A DNA stretch of 64,000 bases from Alitta virens. Taxonomy: Eukaryota; Annelida; Polychaeta; Phyllodocida; Nereididae. Positions 35,600 to 46,763 of this stretch are shown here, piece by piece. Position 1 is the stretch's first letter. Each line of letters begins with the position of its first letter. The notes below the pieces were generated by a model. That model saw only the letters and a program-made list of their open reading frames with translations, searched no databases and had not been told where the DNA came from. The position numbers and the translations under genes were made by a program. The stretch is taken from assembly GCA_932294295.1 (NCBI GenBank), contig OW028580.1, positions 24,848,975 to 24,912,974 on the forward strand, given 5' to 3'.

Positions 35600-37513
35600 T
35601 CAAGCGATCTCAGTGGTCTCCTCCAATGATGTGGAGGTACCGACTGGCAAATGAAACCCAGCATCATCCCTAGCCTTTGTATAGCGGATACTGCTGCTGG
35701 GGGTCTTTAGCGTTTTCTTGCAGCAAATAATTTTGACTGCTAACTCTCTGGCCCAGTTGTATTTCCAAAATACCCATATAAGCATTCCCACTAATGCTAA
35801 ACCTAACAACAACATGGAGATCATAAAGGATACTGTGGGTGCATGTTTGTGAAACTTCACCCAGGTTGTCTCACTCAATCTAATAGCATTTAAAAGCACA
35901 TCTTGGTTTACATCCTTAACCTGGGCCGCAATGCCCCCTTTTAATTGTGGAAATGTTTTAGAAAGAGATTCCTGACTTAAACTAGAAGTGAAATTAAATT
36001 GACCTTCCAGGCGTATGGTTGGCATTATCACTCGTCTTGATAGGTGCAACTCTGGAATGCAATGTACCCTCCATCCCTTACCAGCAACATTACATGGTGC
36101 TGGGCAGTGCATGGCGTACGTACCAGGTTGCAAATGGATCGGAGGGTAGACCTTTCCGGGGCATCTAGCTGATATTGCCTCCCCCCAGGATACTATCACA
36201 ATGGTCTTGAGGGATACTCTCTTCACAATCGTCACGTTTGACTCTTTCACAATGTCAAAACGACATGCCCTGATCAGCTCTGTCTGATTGAAGATGAGAC
36301 CCCTCGCACATGGTTGATGCCTGGAGTCATACAAAGGTCCTGCCCTACAGACGAGCGGGTCACCACCCACACACACTTCTGGTTCGTACAACTGGCCGGT
36401 AGTAGTGTCCACCCCATAACTGCTGCCAACTTTAATACGCACAGTCATGTTGGAACTCTTTATAGGCACCGGATAGCTCTGAATATTATATAGTAAGTAA
36501 TTAGCCTTATTAATGGTTGGCAAGTTGAACCTAAATATTAAATAATTATCTGAAATCGACACTGCTTCGATTTGTACATATCTATAGTACCAGGTCAGGT
36601 CTGGTATGACATCATAGCCTGACTGTGCTATTATCTCCACAATATCTCCCAACACCTTGGGCATCACAACATCCTCTGTTAGAGCTCCTCGCTCCAGAGC
36701 ACTCCGTTGCTGTTGGAATAACCGCATTTGTTGAGTGTAACTCTCATACAAATACTCACATTCTTCTATCGCTCGTTGAATCTCCAATCGTATTTCAATA
36801 TTATTGATACGACGTTGGAGATTCTGCGTCAGGCCCTTCACGTAGATATCTAGTTGGTTGACGTGGTCTCTCAGTTGGGTGATGGCGATGGAATTGTTCT
36901 TTATGTATAACCGGTTCTGATTGATGACAGACATCATCTGGGATGACAAGTGCACTACATCTTTCATCCGGGATTGGAGCTCTCCGGTAGCCCGAGTATA
37001 CTGTTGTACTTGTCGGTCCGTAGCCACACCAAACAGGGCGTGCAAACCAGACCCAATGAAATCGAACACTCCCCTCTTCTGGCGTCCCATAGTCGAGGAG
37101 CGGCCTCGTCTACCCTTTCCAGAGTAGCTTCCATCGAGTCGGTGTAGTCTGTTCAGTCTAGCTTCCCAAGTCCTCTGGATGTATCCAAATACTTGTATCT
37201 GCCTGCGGTTGTCATTGATGAGTTTGATCATGCCATCCAACTGGGGCGGGAAGTCTGGGGTTTGCAAGGTCACCAAAACCACCCATGACGCCTCTAACGT
37301 CCGCAACGCTGTCCCCCCTCGTACCAACACACCGTCAGGTAAACTGAACGGGGCTGTGGGTTCTTCAGCTAAGGCTGTCGGTAGGGGATCCCCTAGTAAG
37401 TTCTGGGAGGCTACCTGCCGGTCCCAACTCACCAGGGCCATCAGGATACACCAGCCTCTAAAGACTGTCAGAGGTGTTGTCTCCACCCCGCCGGTGCTTA
37501 GGATGTTCATCAC
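35600..37513 (-). CDS. env: Env-like F-type fusion glycoprotein
   Basis: An uninterrupted 637-codon frame starting at ATG 37513, overlapping the end of pol by 56 bases in another frame. Residues 18-35 are hydrophobic and may be a signal peptide. RQKR at 144-147 is a furin-type cleavage site, directly followed by a Gly/Phe-rich hydrophobic fusion-peptide-like segment (148-162). This arrangement is characteristic of baculovirus F and insect errantivirus Env proteins. Residues 168-290 have long helical, Gln/Leu-rich stretches. A Cys-rich part lies at about 377-480, with N-x-S/T sites. A transmembrane helix covers about 562-583 with a 50-residue cytoplasmic tail. As in known errantiviruses, expression probably needs a spliced message. 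Similarity calls are from motif recognition, not a search. Confidence 0.85.
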   Translation of the reverse strand: MMNILSTGGVETTPLTVFRGWCILMALVSWDRQVASQNLLGDPLPTALAEEPTAPFSLPDGVLVRGGTALRTLEASWVVLVTLQTPDFPPQLDGMIKLINDNRRQIQVFGYIQRTWEARLNRLHRLDGSYSGKGRRGRSSTMGRQKRGVFDFIGSGLHALFGVATDRQVQQYTRATGELQSRMKDVVHLSSQMMSVINQNRLYIKNNSIAITQLRDHVNQLDIYVKGLTQNLQRRINNIEIRLEIQRAIEECEYLYESYTQQMRLFQQQRSALERGALTEDVVMPKVLGDIVEIIAQSGYDVIPDLTWYYRYVQIEAVSISDNYLIFRFNLPTINKANYLLYNIQSYPVPIKSSNMTVRIKVGSSYGVDTTTGQLYEPEVCVGGDPLVCRAGPLYDSRHQPCARGLIFNQTELIRACRFDIVKESNVTIVKRVSLKTIVIVSWGEAISARCPGKVYPPIHLQPGTYAMHCPAPCNVAGKGWRVHCIPELHLSRRVIMPTIRLEGQFNFTSSLSQESLSKTFPQLKGGIAAQVKDVNQDVLLNAIRLSETTWVKFHKHAPTVSFMISMLLLGLALVGMLIWVFWKYNWARELAVKIICCKKTLKTPSSSIRYTKARDDAGFHLPVGTSTSLEETTEIA

Positions 37514-40500
37514 TGGATGAAGGATGAGCTCTCTTAATCAAGGTGAAATCTTTGTGTACGTCCTTGGGCTCTCTTCGGTGGTCGTCTGAGTAGCCGGGGT
37601 CGCTGTTTGCCTTCCTCTTGACTACGTCTTCCGGGTGGGCCGACTGGCCTGGCAACAGCTCTCCGGGCTTCACTTTCTTGCGTCTTCTTCTGCGACGGTG
37701 TCTTGGCGGTGGGGAGTCCTCGTCCTGGTACCTCTGCGTGCGCTTAGTTCCTCTTGGTAGGAAAGGTCTCAAGCGCTTGTCCGAGTGACGAGTCTCTACC
37801 CTGCCCTCTGTTTTGTCTCCCCCGGAATCAGTCGAGTGTGGACGACGCCTCCCCCTGGCACTGGGCGCCAGGGGTTCATCATCTGACGTCGTCCAATCCT
37901 CGCTCTCTGGTAGGGGTAGCTCTGCTCCTGGAATTAGCAACTCCGCCTCCTCCATGGATGAGTGGTCAGCATCTCTGGGTGGGGTGGGGTCAGCCTCTCC
38001 AGGGAGACCTGTCTCTGATCCGGATGGCTGAACATCGCCACCAGGGTTCGCTGGCGGAGCTGGGGTGGGGCCTGGTACTGGTGGAGGCAGTTGCCATGGA
38101 CGAGTGGCCCTCCCTTTGGCATTCGTCTTTCGCTTAGGCCTGGGGCGCAGCTCATCCCACACAACTTCCGGGTCTACCACTCGTACTTTCTCTCTGTTGA
38201 GAACCTTCAACTTTCCTGTGTGCTGATGGGTTAACCACAGGGCCTTTCCTCGTACTTGGGTTACCAGCCACTGAGGTTCCCACCGGCTCGTTAGCGTCAG
38301 AGGTTCCTCCGCCTTAATAATGACATTATCACCCACTTCCACTTTGCCCACATTGGCCTTCCTGGCCAACCTTTCCCTGTTGTGCTTTCTTGAATCCAGG
38401 GTGAGGTGTTGTGCCGTGCGGAGTGCCTCGTACAGGTCATGCAGACGACCAAAGATGGCTTCTCCTCCTTGTAGGGCTTTGTTGAAAGGAAGCCTAGGTC
38501 TTCGTCCAAAATGAAGAAAGTATGGAGTGTGATGGGTCACGTCTGACACCGCGCAATTATAGCAAAGTACGGCTGGGCCTAATTGTTCTTGCCATAACGA
38601 GGTGTCATTGTTTACCAACTTGGCCAGAATTTCTTTGAGAGTTCGATTAAATCGTTCAATCCTGCCATTGGACTGGGGATGATAGGGCGTTGTCCTCTTA
38701 TGCTTTACTCCGACATTCGCCAGGTATTGAGTGTAGGCAGCAGCATTAAACTCTTTCCCCAGATCAGACAGCAGCATCTCCACATAGCCATGACGAGAGA
38801 AATATTCCTGGTGTAATTTTCGCCAGACGCACTCGCTCGTTTTGCGAGCTAGAGGATGACACTCTGCATATCCAGACGCATGATCAATAATGGTCAAAAT
38901 ATAATTATTGTCTTGCGGAGATGTCACGAGTGGTCCTACGAGGTCTAAGGATATAAGTTGCCCAACACTGGTAGCTATGGGCATCTCTCCCATGGGCGCA
39001 TGTAATTTCCTCTTGCTGTGAGTAAGACACACTGGGCATTTCTGGATCCATAGTTTCACTTCTGTCCTCATCCCTGGCCACACATAAGCTTCCTGTATTT
39101 TCCTCATTGTTTTGATGTGTGCCATGTGGCCGACTTCCTGATGAGCTTGTCTTATGATGTCATCCCTGAACTTGGGAGGCAGCACCAGACGGTGATACTC
39201 TGCCGCATGGGGGTAGGGCCTGAGAATGGAGTAGAGCAGTCCCTGGAGGACCTCGTAAGGACCTTCCGGGTCGTGGCCCTCGCCCCATTCACCCATGAGC
39301 TGTTGTTCCTTCTGGACATCCTCCGAGATGAGCCCACTGTCTAATATAAGCAGTGGGAGGTCAACCGGCAATCCAGGAGGTAGCTCATCCCCCATTTTCC
39401 ATTCTTCGAGGTCAAAAGTGTCAATCCGTTCAGGTTTAATTCTAGACAGCATGTCTGCCCTCACGTTCAGCTTTCCCTTCCTGTATTGCACCTTGCATCC
39501 AAACTCGGCCAGAAGTACAGCCCAGCGCTGAATTTTAGTGTTTTGCATCTCCTTCGTGAAGAGAGATACCAATGGTTTATGATCGGTGAAGGCATCAAAC
39601 CTGGCCCCCACAGATAAGGCCTGAACACCTTTAACGCTGTGATCAGCCCGTATGCCTCTCGCTCTATTGCCGCCCATCGTCTCTGAGTGGGAGACAGTAA
39701 TCTGGATAGGTAACTTATAGGTCTCTCCACTCCTGAGACAGGGTCTATCTGGCAAAGAACAGCACCAATGGCTAGATCACTGGCGTCAGTGTACAGTAAA
39801 TATGGGTCCCGGGTTCGAGGATGTGCCATCACATGCTCACTAATCAATAGATCCTTGAGAGTCTCAAAACTCCTTTGTTGGTTCTCTCCCCAGTGGAAGC
39901 GTGAATGTTTCCTTGTTAGCTCCACTAATGGCTCTGACACATGAGCATAACTTGGCATGCAGGTCCGGTAATAGCCTGTCATGCCCAGGAAAGATCTGAC
40001 CTGCTTGACGCTGTCTGGGGGGCTCATTTTTGCTATGGCCTTCACTTTATCAGGATCAGCTTTCAACCCTTTCCCACTCACTACGAAACCTAACAGCTTG
40101 ACTTCCTCTTGGCCAAAAACACATTTCTTGGGATTTAGCGTCAGGTTGTAGGTCCGAAACCTTTCCATTACCGCTTGGAGGTGATGTTGATGACTGACCA
40201 CGTCCGGGCTGTACACCACTACATCGTCCACATATATCATGCAGCATTCACCGATGAGGCCTCGCAGGACCTCGTCCATGGCCCTTTGAAAAGCACTGGT
40301 CGCGTTCGACAACCCCATCGGCATCGTAGTGAACTCATATTGCCCCCGGAAGCACGTAAAGGCGGTCTTCTCTTGACTAGATTCTTCTAGTGGGAGTTGG
40401 TAAAAACCAGACTTCAGATCCAGAGTGGAGTAGAAGGTGGAACCATGCAGCTGATCAAAAACATCCTGTATCAGAGGGACCGGATATCAATCTTTCTTGG

Positions 40501-41380
40501 TCACAGTGTTGACCTTGGTAAAGTCTATGCAAAACCGGGGGCCCTCTGATGGATCCTTTTTCTCCACTAACACAACTGGAGAAGCCCAAGGAGAGTTGGA
40601 GGGCACTATGATGCCCTGCTCTAACAACTCATCCAGTTTCTTCCCAAGTGCCTCCCTTTTCATAAAAGGCATTCGATATGCCCTTTGCTTTATTGGAGGT
40701 CCTGTTGTTTCTATTTTGACCTCTATCGCCGAATGTCGTCCCAGAGGCTGTCCTACCGCGCTGAAGACGTCTGGGTTGCGTCTCATGCACTCAGATATGA
40801 CCTTAGCTGCCTCCACTTCCTCTGGGGTCAGGCTCACTGCCTTTTCACTCGCAATTCCATTCACAATTCCCGGAGGTGGGCCAGATACAAGTGGGAGACA
40901 TAGTCCTCTCCAATGGAGCTCTCCTCTCTCGTAATCCACTTTGGCCCCCTCGGTACTCAACACATCTCTTCCCAATATCACCTGGTGTGCAATTTTGTCC
41001 ACAATTATTACGGGTATGGTCCCCACTTTGTCCTCACACATTTCTGTGGATCCCCACACCTTTAAATCATGGCCAGTTACTCCTTGTAATCCTCGAGTGG
41101 CCCTCAGGATGGTGGGTCTCCCCAATTGTTTACAAATTGTTTCAAATTCCTGGTGCCGCAGCACAGTCCTACTGGCACCTGTGTCCACCAAGGCCCATAA
41201 ACATTGTCCATGGAATTTTAATTCCACATAGGCCTGGCAGTCCGCTGCGGCGCTTATCGCCCCCCCTGGGCATTTTGACCATATCCGCCCCTGACTGCAC
41301 CTCTTGCTCCGCCCCAAGCTTCGCTCCAGCGGGTCCTGCACTCTCGACGAATATGGCCGATCTTTCCACAGTGTGCGCAT
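37458..41380 (-). pseudogene. pol: Pol: protease, reverse transcriptase, RNase H, integrase (disrupted)
   Basis: The frame is entered from gag at 41260-41266. Protease has ALVDTGAS (about 41200). Reverse transcriptase starts near 40700 and has the polymerase motif YVDD (about 40225). RNase H has LYTDAS (about 39795). Integrase has the HHCC finger (HQEVGH ... CPVC, about 39150-39030) and the D,D-35-E residues in SLDLVGP, LLSDLGKEF and GRIERFNR. It ends with a basic, Pro-rich extension of about 200 residues at 37458. Two breaks are visible: a TGA at 40487-40489 early in the reverse transcriptase, and a change of reading frame at the five-C run 39605-39609 in RNase H. All catalytic motifs that I can identify are still present, so the decay is recent. 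Sequencing errors at the homopolymer cannot be excluded. Confidence 0.9.
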
Positions 41381-42327
41381 ATGGGCTTCCCATCCTCCGT
41401 GTACTGCAATGTGGACCTCTCTCGTCCACCTGACTGACCTCCTCGTCCCCTCTGTCCTCTGCCTAGTGGAGGACCACCTCCTCCTTGGTAGGCACGCTCT
41501 CTGGGGAGGCTGGGTTTGGCCAGTGATGCCATCAACTTAGTGAACTGGGCAGCAAGCCCATCCACCTTTCGATTCAAGTCCTCCACTGGGTCTTTCTTTC
41601 TTGCCCCTTCCTTGGCAAACGTCCCCAGAGCCCCAACCTCCATGGGCTCCTCTGTATTGTCTTCAGGGGCGGAGCGATGAAGGGCTCGATAAACTCGATA
41701 TTCATCCCCCTCATACTCCGCCACTGCCTTCATCGCCTCTTCACACGTGGTGGGCTTGGTTTCCCTCACCATTCTCTCCACCATGTGCTTGTCCCGGAGG
41801 CCATAGAGATACGCCCCCAGCATGGCTCTTTCTTGGTCAACATTCCTGGTTCCCACAGGGTAGCCCAAAATGGCCACTTCCCTGTACCTTCTCCCATAAG
41901 CAGCGGTGGACTCATAGGCCCCTTGCTGCACCTTCTCGACCTCATCTCGTAGTCGGTCCACCTCGCGTTTGGACAGAAAATTGTCAGACAGGTATTTTCT
42001 CAGTCCCGCCCAATCCGCAGTCTTCCGGTCGGGCAATGAAGACAGATATATCTCCACTTCCGCTCGTAGAGGTCCTTCAGCCGTCTGTCCAGCCACATAC
42101 ACAGTTCTCTCTGTATAAGGCAAGGTCAGTTCCACTTCCTGGAACCATTGTCGTAACCGGCGTGTGGAAGAGCCGTCACAAGCGGTGACTCTCTTAGCTT
42201 GGGAATCTGCCTTGCTCCTCTCTCCATTTTCTTTTAACTGTTTCTCCTGATTTTGTAACAGAACTGCCGTATTTCCATGCCCATCAGTTTGGCTCCTCAG
42301 GAACTGTCAGAATTGGTCTTCATTCAT
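41254..42327 (-). pseudogene. gag: Gag (nonsense codon near the start)
   Basis: The first plausible ATG is at 42327, followed in frame by a TGA at codon 7 (42307-42309). The frame is then open to TAA at 41254-41256. Capsid-like helical sequence occupies the middle (DWAGLRKYLSDNF, ESTAAYGRRYREVAI, MVERMVRETKPTTCEEAM). A Gly/Arg-rich linker precedes one CCHC zinc knuckle, CAHCGKIGHIRREC, near the C-terminus. No other in-frame Met lies shortly after the stop. Either this copy makes no normal Gag, or initiation or readthrough is unusual. Confidence 0.85.
41260..41266 (-). promoter_or_regulatory. Probable -1 frameshift slippery site between gag and pol
   Basis: In element orientation the last gag codons read CAG GGG GGG CGA TAA. 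The seven Gs are phased as G GGG GGG, one sense codon before the gag stop. A one-base backward slip reads GCG ATA AGC and continues directly in the pol frame. The phasing fits the X XXY YYZ rule with all positions G. A downstream stimulatory structure was not assessed. Confidence 0.65.
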
Positions 42328-42608
42328 CCTGGCAAGCGGAAGAGTGCCTTGGTGCGAGACTGTATTTTCTTTTACTAATTCATGTACAACACCAACCTGG
42401 CTGCGTTCATTTCCGTGTTGTTACGCACTTGAGTGATGAAGTGGAGCTCGCTTGTCTGCCATGGGCTTTGACATGGATTCCTTCAAATAAGTTAAATAAG
42501 AAGGGACTTCCTTTCTTCGTCAAAATGTTCCGTGGATAGCTTCCTAGCTTCCATGTTAAAATCACAATAATTCCTTGATAACTTAGTCATTTATCCTTGA
42601 GACTAAAT

Positions 42609-42627
42609 AATCACGTCGGGGTCACCA
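42609..42627 (-). promoter_or_regulatory. Primer-binding site complementary to tRNA-Trp
   Basis: One base inside the 5' LTR the minus strand reads TGGTGACCCCGACGTGATT. Its complement, AATCACGTCGGGGTCACCA, is the 3' end (with CCA) of animal tRNA-Trp as I remember it, a match of 19 of 19. The 42328-42608 leader has no open frame. Confidence 0.85.
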
Positions 42628-42628
42628 A

Positions 42629-43544
42629 TGTAAGTTTCATCACCATCTCCAAGCTTAGGTACTTAGGTGAAAACTCAGCATAGTCCACAATTCAGTATGT
42701 TGTAAAAGTATAGATTTCTTCTCTCCAAATAAGTAAGACAAAATCAAAGGTAAGTTGTAAGATTGGTCTTTCCTTGCTCAAATCAAAGATAAAGAATTTC
42801 CTCTGTTTATTGCTTTTATAGGAAGTGACTTTCTTCCAGTCACTCCTCTATCTCTCCATTGGCCCAAGGCCCACATCCAATCACAACTCTACAACATTCA
42901 ACACACAATTCCTGCAATTCCAAAACCCCTTCTCATTACACAATTTCACTGGAGATATTTTCCCACCATTTCCAGCATCTCCAACTGACCAAAATGCCCC
43001 CTGGGTGGCAATGGCTATTGTGGCACTTGGGGTTTAATTAATGGGGGCAAAAGGATGCCACTCCATTCTTTCCAAACCCCTTTGACCAAAGGGACCCCAT
43101 TGTACCTGAATCTAAATTTAGAATCCAAAGTACCTTACTGCCCACCTGGTCAGCCACAGCCATTGTCCAGCCACCCCAGTGACCATTGTCCAAGTTGCCA
43201 TTGTCCAGCCAACCCAGTGGCCATTGTCTGAGTTTCCTTTGTTCATTTGGAAACCCCTCCAGTGAATAAATTACATTCAAATCTTAATTTTAAATGCCTT
43301 AACTTAAACACATTTACTAAGTTTAAATATTTACATTCATACAATATGAGAAGGAATTCTACAGGCAACTATAAAACACTAATAATGTCAAAATATATAG
43401 ACACAAATAATACACTAAAATAATGCACATAAAGTTGACACATATAAACATAAATTTCAAACACATAGAATAGAAATATCAGAAACACATAGAGTACAAT
43501 TAATTCAGTTTTAAGGCTGAGGCAAAAGCCTAGTGCTTTTTACA
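42629..43544 (-). repeat. 5' LTR of the env-bearing element
   Basis: In element orientation this is the upstream, promoter-bearing LTR. It is 916 bases and differs from the other LTR at three positions plus one 2-base indel, all in the part nearest the flank (43270-43460). TATA-like and AATAAA signals match those of the other LTR. Confidence 0.95.
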
Positions 43545-45232
43545 AGCTGACGAAAACGTGGCTGAGACGCGGCGGCCTGTACTATATATAGGTTATTATA
43601 ATAGAGCGAGTGCCGAGGTCAGCGAATGGAAATCATAATTAATTAAGAACAAATCGTTTTGTGCGCCTGGAAATTTATCATTAAATAGTTCCGCATTCAA
43701 CTAAACTGTTAATAATTCATCCAATTATCCAATTGTAGCTTTTTTTTACCTGCATGATATCAAATTTACGAATCAATTTCCTGGAATCATTTGTATATCA
43801 GACTGGGGACCATCTCGCTTCCTCGTCATATGGAAAGTCGCGTTGCCAAATCGGTTTAATGGACCTTCTAGTTTTGCCGACTTCTCTAATTGGTCAGTTA
43901 AAGCTGCACTGTCTGTCAAAATATCAAATAGTTTGAAATTGCCTCAATAAATCCAGACACACTAAACCTGTACCAGCTCAGTCTATCAGGCGTTAATTAC
44001 AAAAAATACCTAATTGAAAGAAAATCCAGATCAAAACATTGCAAACACAATGGGTAGTATTGGCTTATATCATTATTTGCCTTCAGATGCTAAATCTAGA
44101 CATAAGAACTTTAATAAATTAATTATGAAATAGCAACGAGCGGCAGTTTATCTGTCATGGTGTGACCATCTCTAGTGACTCCATGGTATGACTTGGGATG
44201 ATGCCTGGCTCTAGAGAGTGCTCTTCCTCGAACTTGTAAGCAATTAAGTCGATACGGAAATGTAATTATCAGAATAATCGGATAATTAGATTTCAGACCG
44301 ATCATTATTTTTTGACGTTTAGATAATTAAATTCAATATAGATTCCGTTTAAAAAACAAAACAAAAACAAAAAAACAAAGAAACATGACAAACAACATGC
44401 TTACAACATGCCAGCCATTTTGTGGTCTATTTGAAATTGGAAACAGAAAGACAAAAAATAAATATATAAGAAGAAAAAAAGCTTGGAGCACTGAATTAAG
44501 GAAAACATGGGACTGCATAAGGAAAAATAACAATACACAGAACAAATAACTTGGAAAAATGTCATCCTGCATGACATGACAAAATATCTCGGCTTATATA
44601 CGTATATATACATAAATAATTTCCGTAAAGTAACAAAACATATATAGAAAATAGGAAAAATTAAAGATACTGTGTGCTCATATATGTATAGCAATCTAAA
44701 AATAGGATGAAAGGAAAAAGTATATAGGAAATCAACAGAAAAAGATATCGGTATAGAACGAAAGAAAGCAAGGAAATACAGAAAGAAGGAAAGAAGGAAG
44801 AGAGAAAGACATGCAGGTCAAAGAAAGACGGAATGAAGTAATAAGGAAATAAAGAAAGACGTAACAAAAGAATGAAAGAAGAATGAAATATACAAAGATA
44901 GAATTTCAGAAACAAACAAGCAAAAAATGAAAGAACTAAAAAAAGCAAGAATTATAGAGAGAACGAAATAGAACCAAAAGAAAGAAGGAAAGAAAGATAA
45001 GCAAAGAACTACAGAAATAAATAAATAAATAAAGAGAATCTTGACAAACAAGAATGAAAGAACAAACGAAAATTAGGATAACTAGATAGATAGATAGATA
45101 GATATAAGTTCTTATGTCTCTAGATTTAGCATAGGCAAATAATGATATAAACCAATACTACCTTCTTGTCTCATGATATTGTTTACCATTACATACTCAT
45201 TTGTGCACAGCAATTTAACTTTAAGGTACAAT

Positions 45233-45290
<58 letters not shown>

Positions 45291-45332
45291 GGATGGATGG
45301 ATGGATAGATGGATAGATAGATAGATAGATAG
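45233..45332. repeat. (TAGA)n / (TGGA)n microsatellite
   Basis: About 100 bases of TAGA units with a short GGAT block. A second, shorter tract is at 45080-45103. Confidence 0.9.
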
Positions 45333-45683
45333 AAAAATTATTCATCTCTGATACATAATATGGAAGTTGTAGGATTCCCATATAGTAATCATACAAGTGA
45401 TTCAACGTGAAACATCCGTCACAAATTTTGGAGCAACAACCTTCCTACACATCAACAACGTTATATTAGCCTGTTGAATTATCCTGATTACTCAATGACG
45501 CTAGGCCAATATGAATATTGTTTACCTTTTTTTTTACTTATTCCTTCCGTGTGGTTGATGACTAGCTGTAACCTATCGGAAAATCAGACAATGATCTAAT
45601 TGGATTAGTCAAGGTTGCCAGCATAATTCTACTCAAGGCCAATTTAATTAAGTAGCACAAATACACAAATTTCCCCTTTTACC

Positions 45684-45872
45684 GGTGGGTGGTGGGTGGA
45701 TTAGGGCTTTACATCCTGTATTTCTGCACCTGTTGGGCTAATTAGACAGGCAGGGACCATGGCAATGAGATGAAAGATGAAACAGCCATCCAACTTAGGG
45801 AATTGAACCCAGGACCTAGTGGTTGGAAGCTCAGCATGCTACCACTGAGATAGGCCCAAACCCCACCCCTCC
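45684..45872 (-). mobile_element. tRNA-SINE, copy E
   Basis: Reverse copy with most of the family body and the tRNA-like head (CTCAGTGGTAGCATGCTGAG on the minus strand). Flanked by CCCCTTTTACC (45673-45683) and CCCCTCTTACC (45873-45883), an 11-base duplication with one mismatch. Confidence 0.8.
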
Positions 45873-46176
45873 CCCCTCTTACCACCACTTCAATATCAAT
45901 GTTCATCTTACTTTGATAAACAATTTAAGGACACATCATACAGCAAATAGAACGTTAAAAAGTAGAACGAGTACCAAAGCCTTTAACAAAGCATTAAAAA
46001 AGCAACTTTGCTATTAATACTAATGTGTAATTATGCATTATAAGTCAATTTCTTTTTTTCTTTTTTTATAATATTTATTTGTCACTGTATGAATTTAATT
46101 TCGATCGTACTCGAATAATCCGTTTTTCTCTTGAATCTCAATTCACGCAACACAATATCGAGGTCATTCACACATA

Positions 46177-46428
46177 CAGTGGAACCCCACAATTAAGACC
46201 ACCCAATATTAAAAACATGCTGTATTTGAAGGCCTAATTGGTGAGACCGAAACTGCTGAAAATAATGTCAATCAACCCTCGATGGCGGTGGTCTTAATAG
46301 TGAGGCAGTCTTCCTAATAACGAGGTGCTCTTAATAGTGAAGTGGGCTTAATAGTGAGGTGGTCTTAATGGTGAGATCCAAGGTGCTATCATTACACATA
46401 GTGTGGTCACAATATCGAGCTCAAACTG
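46177..46428. mobile_element. TA-flanked MITE with TTAATAGTGAGGTGGTC repeats
   Basis: Starts CAGTGGAACCCCACAATTAA after TA (46175-46176) and ends CTCAAACTG before TA (46429-46430). The interior has four or five imperfect copies of GGTCTTAATAGTGAGG. Related sequence is present at 51006-51130 and in part at 19085-19120. It lies 336 bases upstream of the start of the next gene. Confidence 0.6.
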
Positions 46429-46763
46429 TATTGTTTAACAACAACAAATCACCTCGAAAATGCTTACGATAGTTGGTAGAAATACTAACAAGTCCATAAC
46501 ATCTTCCATGAACAATGAAGTACAGTATGACGTCATCCTGTATTCATGGTAGCCTCATTTCCAGGAATGAGTTAACGGTTGAATGAACTGTGAAACCAAA
46601 AGTGGGAATATCCGCCATTTTAGCATGCCGAGTAGCGCCAGCATATGTAGCGTAGGTATAAAACCATGTTGTTCAGTACTGGCGGGCAATAACGCATTGT
46701 ACCATTCAACAGCAACACTAACAATTGTTGACACACTACAATAGGATTTACATAGCAGACGCA

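Larger units (their letters stand above)
34054..43544 (-). mobile_element. Env-bearing gypsy/errantivirus-like LTR retrotransposon, 9.5 kb
   Basis: Bounded by two direct LTRs of 918 and 916 bases with TG...CA ends, and by the 4-base duplication AGCT (34050-34053, 43545-43548). Read on the minus strand the order is LTR, primer site, gag, protease, reverse transcriptase, RNase H, integrase, env, polypurine tract, LTR. Integrase after RNase H, the 4-base duplication and the errantivirus-type Env place it in Ty3/gypsy with retrovirus-like organisation. The LTRs differ by three substitutions and one 2-base indel, so insertion was recent. Gag and pol each carry disruptions (gag TGA at 42307-42309, RT TGA at 40487-40489, frame change at 39605-39609), while env is uninterrupted. 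As it stands this copy cannot make its own polymerase. Confidence 0.95.
43549..46176. other. Intergenic, purine-rich and microsatellite-rich, no gene
   Basis: 44660-45060 is rich in GAAAGAA/AAAGAAGG on the plus strand, which creates long Phe/Leu/Ser chance frames on the minus strand. There is no splice or family support for any of them. A SINE lies at 45684-45872. Confidence 0.5.

Noticed and set aside
40497..42188. Long plus-strand frames opposite gag and pol
   Set aside because: GC-rich antisense shadows of the retrotransposon genes on the minus strand.
44333..45051. Several overlapping Phe/Leu/Tyr-rich minus-strand frames that look like membrane proteins
   Set aside because: They arise from the GAAA-rich plus strand. 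The hydrophobic look is a composition effect and no family or splice support exists.
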